Under the pieces are notes generated by a model. The model saw only the letters and a list, made by a program, of their open reading frames with translations. It had not been told where the DNA came from and made no database searches. Shown in pieces: positions 20,446 to 30,345 of a DNA stretch of 64,000 bases; the first letter of the stretch is position 1, and the number at the start of each line of letters is the position of its first letter. Both the position numbers and the translations under genes were made by a program. This stretch comes from Prorocentrum cordatum (taxonomy: Eukaryota > Sar > Dinophyceae > Prorocentrales > Prorocentraceae). Where the stretch lies: assembly GCA_963575745.1 (NCBI GenBank), contig CAUYUJ010003969.1, forward strand, positions 170,479-234,478, written 5' to 3'.

Positions 20446-21010
20446 ATGTCCGAAGAGATGCCGACGCGGGCGGGCTCGAAACGAGGAACGGAGACACAGC
20501 CGAAGGGACGCGACAGCAAGAAGGGCCGCCAGGACCCACGAGAGCAAGGACCATTTGCTGCAGCTGACGGCGAAGCTCGTGCTGACCGTCACCAAAGAGA
20601 CCGCGGAACTGACGTCGGCGATGGTCGTCACCTGGGAGGTGGACGCAGATTCGCTGATGGCCACTGTCGGACTTCAAGCTGGCGTGGACTACAACTCCGG
20701 CGCGCAGGACCGCAACAAGAAGGCCGAGACAGACGACAACGTGGACATAGGTGCGCTGGGGCCGCCCCACCTCGTCGCGTGGTCCAAGGTGGTGCAGAAG
20801 CTCGGCCAGGACACGACGGCAAACGCACAGCAGACGCTCGAGAAAAATTACAAAGAAGTGGCAGTGCAGCCCGGCATCGAGAAGTTGGGCACCAGTATCA
20901 CGATCTTCCGCGCGAAGAAGAACAAGGGCAAGGCCGCGCAGGGGAAGGAGAAGGCTCGGATCCAGTTCGCCTTCCATCCAGAGTACGTACAGATCAGGAA
21001 CATTAAATTA
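20446..21010 (+). pseudogene. Hypothetical protein with a frameshift; possible retroelement first ORF
   Basis: The first frame starts at ATG 20446 (MSEEMPTRAGSKRGTETQ, then Lys/Arg-rich to about 20535). A different frame takes over near 20535-20555, and its product reads ESKDHLLQLTAKLVLTVTKE onward to KARIQFAFHPEYVQI at about 20990. The second part is regular, helix-rich and clearly coding-like, about 145 codons. A one-base length change joins the two. The basic N-terminus followed by a globular helical domain resembles first-ORF proteins of dinoflagellate LINE-like elements (inference from memory of that pattern, not a match). It could also be an assembly indel in an intact gene. Confidence 0.5.
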
Positions 21011-21299
21011 TCGTGGCGGCGCGTATGGCGCAGGGAGCCAGGGAGAAAGGCCGGTCGGGGCCAGGGGGGGCACTCGAGAGGGACACCGGGCAACTTCCAG
21101 TGTGAGAGGTGTTGAGGTTGTGACAGGCAGGTCAGCTCTTCCTCTCTTCGTTTCCCCGCCTTCGCAACCGGCGCCAGATTTCGAGAGCTGGCGAATTCAG
21201 GGCGACTCCCATTCTTCATGCCTCCTCCGAACGCTGCTCCTGAGCTGCATTTTTCCCGAACCCTCTTCCGCATCAGTTCCCAATTCGCCGCCCCCCCGA

Positions 21300-23250
21300 G
21301 CCGAGGCCCGCGGGGCGTGGGGGGGGGGGCGCGGGGCGGGGGGGGGCAAGGGCTGAGGGAGCAGGACAGGTGGCCGTAAGACAGTTTCATCAGATGTCAC
21401 TTCGCGCAGCGCCCCTTGCGCGGAGGCGATGCGCGGCTGGGCCCGCTCGTTTGCTGGCGACTGCAGGCCTTCAGCGAAGTGACAGACTACGTTTTCATGC
21501 CTGCCAGATCTTGATTGCGACTAGGGAGCGAAGTTGGGGACCCAGAGTATTCGAATCAGCAGGGATCCGAGGATGGTCAAGGAAGGTTCTCCTCCTCCTC
21601 TTCCTCCTCCTCTTCTCCCTCCTCCTTCGTTGCCATCTTTGCTCAGGCGGATTCGTGTCCGCGCCGCCGCCCGCCGCGATGTCCGCTGCGCGGGCTGGGG
21701 GGGCGCTCGACGGCGCAGCGCCGGTTGCTGCCGCCAGCCGCCCCGCCGGTGCACCATCTCTGATGTCGCCCGCGCGGCGGCGGCCGCTGCGTCATCGGCT
21801 GCGTCGGCCGCGCCGCGCGATCCAACGGCTGGCGAGCAGGTGGACTAGGGCGCGCGTGAAGGACAAGGAGCTGGAGCCGATGTCGGAGGCCAAGGTGGAG
21901 CGTCGGCGGTGGTGGCGCCGCCGCCGCCGGGCGGAGCGGCGCGCGGCGGGGCGCGCCGGGCTGCCTGCTGCTGACGCCGGAGTTGGTTGAGCCCGTGGCA
22001 TGGAGCATGGCGCTACGGGCGCTGGCGGAGGCGGGGGCGCGCTCGCGCAGATGATGTTGTGGGCGACGGCGCGGCGGACGCGTCGCCCCTGCTGGCGGCC
22101 GGGCCGGCAGCCTTGCCAGACGTCTTGATTTGCCACTACGTAGATCCCCAGAGTTCTCGATCCTTTCCTCAGGGCCCGTTTCTCATCCTGAACAGGTTTC
22201 GGACGGCGCCGAGGCCCGGGAAGGGCCTTTGGAGGCCGAAAATTAGGAAGAACCTCCCGTCGTGATTTTTTCGTTGCCCGAGGGGGTCTGGGTCAGTCGG
22301 TGGCCGCTGGCTCGGGCGAGCGGGGCGGGGCCTGCCGCGGTGGCGGCGCCTGCGCCCGGCGCAGCGGCTGCCGCGGCGGTGGCGATGGGGTCGCGCGCGC
22401 TCGGGCGGCCTGCGCCTGGGGCGAGGCTGCGGACGCCGCCGTCAAGACTGCGGCGCGACTGTGGCGCGGCAGTGGGGCGCTGCGGACGCCTGGGGCGCGG
22501 CTGCGGCGCAGCTGGGGCGCGGCTGCATGGGGCGCGGTGGCGTCCGCGGCGAGGTGGCGACGCCGCGCCGTGGGCGCCGCCGTCGAGACTGACTTCATCT
22601 CGGTCTTCATCCTATCGTGCGTTCTATATGGGTGCAGGACTTAGCCTTAGTCATCCTGGCCCTTGCAAAGAGTTCTCAGCGTCCACGACGCGGTGGCGAA
22701 GTTCGTCGGGGACCTGGCGACGGCGATGGTCGGCGGCGACGACTAAGCGCGCGCTGGTGGCCCCTGGGCGGCCTGGGCTGGCTCATCAGGGAGGGCGTCG
22801 TCGGCTACGACCGCGCGGCCGATGGGCGCTCGGCCCCCCCGCGGTGCGCGAGCGACCGAATGCTCGCTTCTGCCGAGCGCGCACCCCCCCCCCCCGCCGC
22901 CTCCCCCCCCCCCCCCCACCCCCCCCGCCGCCAGCCGTTTTGGCGCGAGGCTGCCGCGCCGAGAAGACTCCGCGCTTCCGTGCCGGAAGAGGCGCCGATA
23001 GGCCGACGCAGACTTCAAGTCTGCGAAGCCCTGCCGTCGGGGAACAAGCAGACACATAGGCGCAGTAGCTCTGAGGTCCGCGCGGAGCCTTCAGATCGGC
23101 GCTGGGCCCCCTTCCCCGGCGCGCCGGGCGGGGCCGGGAGGCGCGAGGCGAGGTCGCGCGGAGCGAACCGGGCGGCCCGGAGGCGCCGCCAGGGGGTCTG
23201 CCGCGCCGATCTGAGAAATCTGCCTGGACCCTAAAGCCGCGATGTTTATG
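21300..23250. other. Very GC-rich unassigned region
   Basis: Many overlapping frames on both strands, none convincing. Poly-C runs lie at 22886-22930 and a G-run near 21318. The segment CTGCTGACGCCGGAGTTGGT (about 21966) reads as LLTPELVEPVAWSMALRALA in one frame and could be a short exon. Confidence 0.4.
22148..22295 (+). repeat. Dispersed ~125-bp repeat, copy 3 of 3
   Basis: Contains TCGATCCTTTCCTCAGGGCC, CGTTTCTCATCCTGAACAGG, GCCGAGGCCCGGGAAGGGCC and CCCGTCGTGATTTTTTCGTT followed by GCCCGAGGGGGTCTG. These match in order the copies at 10622 and 18115. Confidence 0.65.
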
Positions 23251-23559
23251 TCATTGTTACTTTCCCCGTACCGCACTTCCCTCGCATTCCTTCTGCCATG
23301 GTGACTCAGCGCCGTCAGCGCGAGGAGGGGCCGCGGGCTCGCGGCGGTGGCAAGCGCGGCCGCGACGTTTGCAGCGCCCCATCGCGAGGGGCATTCGTCG
23401 TCTGGTTTTCGTTCGAGGTCCAGTCGGCGTTGTGCATCTGAGGAGCGCCGCGCTGGCGGCCGCTTTCGCGGTCTGTGCCGAGTTGAGCTCGAGTCACGAT
23501 TAGCAGCGTGCAAGAGTAAGTTGAAATATATCACTCCTTCCAACGTGGTGTCTTCACGA

Positions 23560-25470
23560 CAGAGGCTCTCGCCCCAGCGCTGACGGCGGCGGAGATTTTG
23601 AAGCGAGCTCTGAAGGATTCACCAGCGAAGCTGGAACTCCAAGTCTCTGGGCGAACACCTACTGGAGCTTTTGACTCGCATCCAGGGCCAGATGAAGGAG
23701 CTCTCGCGCACAGCTCATGAGCAGGCGGCAGAGTCGGAGAAGCTGGGGGCCGAGATGGCGGAAATCAAGCGGGCGATGGCCATCGCCAACGAGGCGCCGA
23801 AACTCATTCTCAATGGCGCGGTCTCCTCTCAGCGAGAAGCTGATCCTTCTATCCTCAAATTGGGCTGGCGTCAGCTAGTTTCGCGCGGTGCTGTGGTGGT
23901 CTCGTCTTTGTCCGCGGTTCAACTCGTTGCAACTGCAAGACATGCGCAAACCCGATGGGGCAAGGTCAACCACCATATTTTCATGGTCACGTATTCAGGC
24001 CCCGCGCAGGTGGCTCAGGGGAAGGTACTTCGTGCGTTCTCTGACCCCCGCGAAGACAGTGGGGGGCGGACGGGTTTCACAGCGTTGCTGCGGCGTCTGG
24101 GTGCGAGACGGTCGAGCTCCATATTGGTCCAGGTATGGCGGCGCCTTACCGCACCCAGCTGGATGTGCAAGGGTGGCGTCTCTGCGCGTTTCTTATGGAT
24201 CAGTGACTGGATCTTAGTTTCTAGTTGGCGCGTGATCGCTGCGCCATCTCTGATGGCTCAGACCTTCAATGTCGCCTCGAGCCCGCCCCCAGGCGCGCGC
24301 CTACGAGGGCGCGGTGGAACGCGCCCGTCCTCGCAAGCTTCGAGCACCGCAAGCAGGAACTCGTCGATCTGTTCAAGCTGGCTTTCGAGCCCAATGCGGA
24401 GCTCGGCGGGGCTCTCTCAATCGTTCGGCGACTTGGTCGGCTTTTTTGGTCCAGCGAACGGGCTCGGGAGTGTGTGGGTTTGTCCTTCACCTCCTGGAAT
24501 GCTTGCGCTTCGCTCAAGTCTCGTGGTTGGCGTGCTGGTAGCGCGTCTCAAAATGTTGCGTCTTTTCTCCCATGTCAGGTGGTCCTCGTTGTGCAGGAAT
24601 TCAACCGGAGCCTTCCAGAAATCGAAGTTTCTGTTTGGCAGGTGTCCCCCATCGGCAGTTGTTTTCAATCGTCACGTGGCATTGACTAGTCGGGCCGCGC
24701 GATTGGCGGAATGGCTTTGCTCACTATTGTTAATCACGTCATGCTGCGTAGTTTCTGAAAAGTTGGAGCATCTCCCGGGGGGGATTTCCGCGCTTGTCGT
24801 CAGACTTGCAATGCCAAGATTCGCTTCTTCAGCATAAACAGCTCTGGTATGTCACCAACGATGGCGAACCACCTCGTTGATCGAATTCTTATGAATACCA
24901 CTGGTCCGCTCAGGACCCCTGCTCACATTTGGTGGTGGTACATGGCAACATCCTATTTGCAGCAGTGGATTCTCTTAATGTTGGCATCTGCCTGGCGCCG
25001 CACACATCGACCTCGCTCTGACGCTCGCGTCTTGGGAAGGCGGTCGGCCGGTGCGCCGGATCACTCGGTTGAAGCTTCTTCTGGCGACTGCCCTCTCATG
25101 CGGTGGAGCTCACACAGGTTTCGGCCATTGGCCGGCGTTCCTGACATTTTCCGTCGCGCTTGCTTGGTCATATTCGCCCCCCTCTCAGAGTACTACCCGA
25201 CCCCGAAGCGATTGCAGAGCAGTGGGTCTCCGACCGCGCTGCCACTGCTATCCCGTGTCTTCATGCGTAGACGGGGGAACAGATCAACGCCCCATTCCCG
25301 GGAACATGCTTTCACGAACGATTCGAGAGTGCGGTTGGCAGTGATCGCGAGGGCGGATCCTCCCTTCCCTGCCCGTCGTTCTTCTTCCCCCTGCCCAGCT
25401 TGGTTTCCACGAGGACCACGCGCGCGAGACAACACGCGAGGCCAAGGCTATATGGATCAAGCATGACCCT
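23560..25470 (+). pseudogene. Decayed retroelement-like coding region (coiled coil plus later fragments)
   Basis: One frame gives LTAAEILKRALKDSPAKLEL (about 23580-23640). A one-base shift near 23645 leads into LGEHLLELLTRIQGQMKELS and a continuing coiled coil to about 23815. Further coding-like fragments follow in changing frames: FMVTYSGPAQVAQGKVLRAF (about 23980-24040), CETVELHIGPGMAAPYRTQL (about 24100-24160) and PDPEAIAEQWVSDRAATAIP (about 25198-25257), with stops between them. A coiled coil followed by a small alpha/beta domain is the layout of LINE first ORFs. No reverse transcriptase motif was found here. Read as a dead element; low sequence quality is the alternative. Confidence 0.5.
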
Positions 25471-25599
25471 CAGTCTGTCGGCTCTCAGGCCCTACGCACT
25501 TGATCGTCAGATCGAGCGGTGCGCGTTGCGTAACGTAGCGTTGTTGGCCGAACGGGCCATCGCTCCTGGCGCCCTGTCAGCAGCTGGGTCACTCTTCTG

Positions 25600-26100
25600 C
25601 GACGCTGCGCCGTGAGGATGCCGCGCGGCGCCTTCCGGCGGCGCGACCCGAGCCTGCTGCCCGGCCGATTGCCTCTTCCCCGTCGGCCGTGGCCCCCGCC
25701 CGGGGGCGGGCGGGCGCGCGGGTCGCTCGGCGGAGGCCTCCACGGCCGGCGGCCTCGCGCGCGGCAGCGCGTCCTGCCAGCGGCCGCCCCGCAGAGTCGC
25801 CGCACTGTCCGGGGGCCCCAGGGTCCCCCGCAAAGTTTCGCGGCGGCCCCGGGGGTTCGAAGACGGGCGGGCACTGGTGCTTCGTGCTACTTATTCTCCT
25901 GGCGGCGCAGAGCGGCATGAGAGAAACTGTCCCGCCGTCGGGGGCGCCTGCCCCCCAGGCGGCCACGAAGTCCACCGACGGGACCACCCGTCGGGTGATA
26001 AGGAGGTCTGGGGGGGGGGAATGGGGAGGCGGTCGATTTGCGATGAGCCCCGCCTGCCGCCAACAAAGAGTGCGCGGGCAAATAGATGCCAACGTCCGGC
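25600..26100. other. Unassigned GC-rich spacer
   Basis: Open on several frames, with no recognisable product. It ends in an abrupt AT-rich patch at 26107-26230, including an (AT)n run at 26112-26135. Confidence 0.4.
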
Positions 26101-26265
26101 CGACCCTACTTATCTATATATATATATATATATATTCACGCTTTTTTCGATCTATCTAAGTGACGACCTATATTCTATCGGTGTATATATCAAAGTATCT
26201 GTCTTTCGATCCATATATACAATAATATAGATGTCTATCGACCACTGCATCCACCATCACGAATC

Positions 26266-27030
26266 CACCGTCGGGGTGCTATCGGGACAACCATCGGGAC
26301 CACGATCGAGACAACCATCGGGACAACCGTCGGGACAACCATCGGGACCGCCATCGCGACAACCATCGGGGCAACCATCGAGACAACCATTGGGACAACC
26401 ATCGGGACACCCATCGGGACAACCATCGGGACGACCACCGGGACAACTATCGGGACAACCATCGGGACTACCATCGGAACGACAGTCGGGACAACCATCG
26501 AGACAACCATCGAGTCAGCCATCGGGACAACCATCGAGTCAGCCATCGGGACAACCATCGGGACAACCATCGGGACAACCATCGGGAGTACCATCGGGAC
26601 AGCCATCGGGACAACCATCGGGGCAACCATCGAGACTACCATCGGGGCAACCATCGGGACAGCCATCGAGACAACCATCGAGTCAGCCATCGGGACAACC
26701 ATCGGGACAACCATCGGGTCCACCATCGGGACAACCATCGGGACAACCGTCGGGACAACCATCGGGACAATCATCGGGACACCCGTCGGGACAACCATCG
26801 GGACAACCATCGTGACAATTATCGTGATTTCCATCGGGACAACCATCGGGACAACCATGGGGAAACCCATCAGGACATCGGGACAACCATCGGGACAACC
26901 ATCAAGACAACCATCGGGACAACCATCGGGACAACCATCGGGACAACCATCGGGACAACCATCGGGACGACCATCGGGACAGCCATCGGGACAACCATCG
27001 GGACAACCATCGGGACAGCCATTGGGGGCC
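26266..27030. repeat. 12-bp satellite ATCGGGACAACC, about 60 units
   Basis: Units of ATCGGGACAACC with point variants (ATCGAGACAACC, ATCGAGTCAGCC). On + it reads Pro-Ser-Gly-Gln repeats from an ATG at 26231 until a TGA at 26813-26815; on - it reads Val-Pro-Met-Val. The period is a multiple of three and most variants keep the frame, so a former or present repeat protein cannot be excluded. No non-repeat coding sequence is attached at either end. Confidence 0.9.
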
Positions 27031-27079
27031 GCGCCCGGCGGGGGGGGGGGGCGCGGGGGGCGGGCGACCTTTTGGGCTC

Positions 27080-28262
27080 CATGTGGCCTCTACCAGTGCA
27101 GGACCTCGCGCAGTTTCGCCTCGCCCTCACGCACGACGCGAACCGAATCCGAAACTGCTTTTCCGGTTGGAGCCACTTCCGTCCACACCCCCAACCTCCG
27201 ATTCCGCATCGAAATGCTGATCCTGACCCCTGTCCCGTTTTCATGGAGCTGCGCGCGCACCCTTGGCTTAAACGCTGTCGCACCTGTTTGGGAGAGGCTG
27301 CAGCTAGCAAAACCAATTGTTTGTCTGCTTGGTGTTAGGGCCCGGCGTTCTGCTGGGGCGCGGAGCAGAGACGGTCGCGCCCGGACGCGATTGCTGCAAT
27401 GGCGGGCGACGCGGAACGAGTTCAGGGATGATTATTGACACATGTTTTTTACGTTGTATCTTCTCGCCAGAGGCTTCTTGCGGGCGCGCCAGGGCGCAGC
27501 GCGTCTCAACGCGCGGGGGGGGCGATGCGCTCGGGGGTGAGTTCAGACAGTTTGGGAGGTTCCCATCTCTGCGACTTTCCCCTGAAAGGTTGCTATGCGG
27601 GCTGATCGCCCCCCGGTGGATTGCCTGCGCGGTCATATTGTTCATTCTTCGTCAGTGCGGCAGCTGTCCAGAGCTTCGGTGGGCAAGTTCTTTGGACCCA
27701 GTTGCCTGTAAGTTGGTTGCAAGGCGCGCGCCAATACATTGCTTTTTGGGTGAAGCAACCTTATCCGCGGGGGGCGACGCAACACCCTGGACAAGGGCAG
27801 GGGCGATGATTCCCCCACGCATCCATACCGCTACGGTGCCACGTAGGGATATGCACTTTGCAGCCGTCCAGAGGGCAGGCGTCCCCGACGGCGGACAAGT
27901 TCATGTTACACCGTCTGCGTCCGCTGAATGTCTCCTGCATATCTTGCGGCACGTATCTAGTTACGGTGGGTCTCCTGCCCACCTTCGCCGGGAGTTGTGC
28001 AGCAAGACCCGAGGTCCGTTCCGTGGCATCCTCATCCTCATCCTCCAGCTCAATCCTCCTGCTTCTCCTCCGTATCCTTTCGCATTGTCCTCTCTCTTGG
28101 TCCTCCTCTCAATTTTGTGCCCCTCCCTTCCCTCTCCCACTTCTTGTCCCGCGGCGGGACAAGCAGTGGGACTCCCGCCTCCCACCCCCGCACTCTTTCA
28201 TCCTCTTCGCCCGCTGCGTGTGCCTAAAACTGGTTGTTCCTCTTCCTACTCCCTGTGCTTGG
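27080..28262. other. Unassigned region with short coding-like pieces
   Basis: Frames run 200-300 codons without stops, but no coherent domain was recognised. A pyrimidine-rich stretch at 28030-28240 precedes the exon at 28270. Confidence 0.35.
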
Positions 28263-28269
28263 TGCGAGG

Positions 28270-28478
28270 TCAAGCAAGCCCGTAACCGCCGAGAATTCAA
28301 AGGGTTGGACGTCGACGAGCTAGCGGATTTCGCCTTCATGATGTACGAGTACCTCTCGAAGTCAATGCACGCAGAGACGAGGAAGAGGGCCAAGTCGAGG
28401 GGAACGCTGATCTCATTCGGCGGCTTTCCGGCCAGTGACCTCGCTGAGGTTCGGAGGCGTTCTGGCCAGATGTCTTGA
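28270..28478 (+). CDS. Orphan 3'-terminal exon, unrecognised protein
   Basis: After a pyrimidine-rich stretch and an AG at 28268-28269 the frame reads VKQARNRREFKGLDVDELAD, then FAFMMYEYLSKSMHAETRKR and AKSRGTLISFGGFPASDLAE, with a TGA at 28476-28478. Charge and hydrophobic periodicity look like genuine coding sequence. Upstream exons were not identified and no family was recognised. Confidence 0.5.
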
Positions 28479-28929
28479 AGCTATCCAGTTCCAGGCCGCT
28501 GACATCGGTCGTGCTGGGTCACTGATCTGCCTTCCTTGATTTCCTCGTCTTTTCGTCGCCTGCGCCTTGGCTTGTCATCCAGGTCTGCCGCAGGCAAGAA
28601 GCGAATTTGGCCAGAGTGTCGGGGGGACGGAGGAAAGGGAAAGAGGGAACGGGATGACAGGGAGGGAGGATGGTGAGGCGAGGGGTGGAGGGGCAGGGTG
28701 GAGAAGGAGGAGGGGGAAGGATGGAGGAACGGACGAGCAGGAGGCAGGTCACCTCCTCCTCCTTTGTTCCATCATCTTGCCATCCCCTCTCCTTTACCTC
28801 CCCCATCTGTGCCCTCCCCCATCTACCTTGCCTTTTCCATTTTCTGGCTTTTGCGGGCTGTGCAGCGGTTGCCATGTGGACTGTTCCGTGCCGCAGGGAG
28901 AGGAGGTGGAGGGAAGATGGCCAGGAGGG

Positions 28930-29560
28930 ATGATGATGTTGATGATGATGATGATGACATTGATGTTGTTGCTGCTGCTGAAGATGATGGTGGCGACGAC
29001 GACGATGATCATGCTGACGGTGCTGTTGACGACCGACAAGTGACTGACACGAACAACTGGACTGAGCCTGATAATGAGATGAAACCACTCCTATTCATTA
29101 TCATGTAGAGTGATGCTTATGAGGATGATGATGCTGATTATACTGGTTATGATGATGGTGGTAGTGTTGCTGATGCTGGTGATGCTGATGCTGGTGATGA
29201 TGTCTGTGATGAAAATACGGATAGTGATATTAGCGCTGACGACGACGACGACGATGGTGACGATGATGCTGGTAATATTGAAAATGATGGATGACGGTGA
29301 TGCTGATGATGATGATTTGTGATGCCTATACACATCATGGTGCGGGTGCTGACGATGATAATCATGATGGCATCAAGGATGTTGATGAGTATCTTGGTTT
29401 TGATCTTGATTGTGGCAACGCTGCTGCTGCTGCTCATGATCGCGATGTTGAAAGATGACGCTGATGGTCATACTGCTGATTATGATGATGCTGGTGCTGA
29501 TGATGGCAATGGTGGTGGTGCTTGTGATGATGGTGATGGTGATGGTTGAGGAGGAGGCTT
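28930..29560. repeat. GATGATGCTGATG-type imperfect microsatellite
   Basis: About 600 bp of GAT/GCT/GGT triplets with interruptions, merging into a GGA tract at 29560-29650. Asp-rich, Met-rich and Ile/Ser-rich frames are translation artefacts. Confidence 0.9.
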
Positions 29561-29819
29561 AGGAGTAGGAGTAGTAGGAGAAGAAGTAGGAGGAGAAGGA
29601 GGAGGAGGAGGAGGAGGAGGAGAAGGTGGAGGAGAGGGAGGGGGAGGAGGAAGGGACTGGGAGCAGCAGCGGCAGGGGGGAGCAGCAGGTTCACTGTCCG
29701 CTCGCGCGCCATCCGGGGCCCGCGGTGCGCGGCCGGGGGAGGCGGCAAGGCCGGCCCCTGCCCGCGCGCTCCCGTCCGCGGTTGGCGCTGCGATGTTTCT
29801 TTGGCCGCCCCTGCCGGGG

Positions 29820-30345
29820 GCCTCTTATCGAAGCCGCCTGCGGCGAATCACCGCCGCCCCCTTTGTCTTTCAGGAAGCGCGTATGCGGCCGTTTGCTGAG
29901 CTGGGGCTATCGGGCCATGTGGTCCCCCCGTTGAAGTCTTTTCGGGGGACGCGTGAGGAAGAGGAGAGAGAGGAAAAGGGGGGACTACGGAGCAGGAGAA
30001 GTAGGAGAAAGAGGAGGAGGAGGAAGGGGAGGAGGAGGAGGAGGCGTAGAAAAAGGAGGAGGACCCCTCTTGCTTCGAACGAACCAAGAAACATCGGAAG
30101 GTTAGCACGCCAGGCACCGATGTAATAAATCACCAGGTGGCGCGGCGAATCGACGACGCCTACGGCGAATCACCTCCATCCCGTGCCTTTCAGGATGCGC
30201 CTACGCGGCCAAACGTTTGGGCAAAGTTTGGCCACGTTCATGGACCATGCGTTTCCCCGATTGTGTGGACGTGGGGGAGGAAGAGGAGGATGAAGAGAGG
30301 AATGAAGATGATGAAGAGAAGGATGAAGAGAACCATAGTTTCATC
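29820..30345 (+). repeat. Two ~330-bp direct repeats upstream of the LINE
   Basis: GCGGCGAATCACCGCCGCCC...CTTTCAGGAAGCGCGTATGC (29841-29888) corresponds to ACGGCGAATCACCTCCATCC...CTTTCAGGATGCGCCTACGC (30161-30207). Each is followed by a GAGGAAGAGGAG-type purine tract. The second unit leads straight into the LINE open frame. Confidence 0.65.

Noticed and set aside
26231-26265. Signal peptide or unique N-terminus for the PSGQ frame
   Set aside because: The 12 codons before the repeat (MSIDHCIHHHES) do not form a signal peptide and nothing unique follows the repeat.
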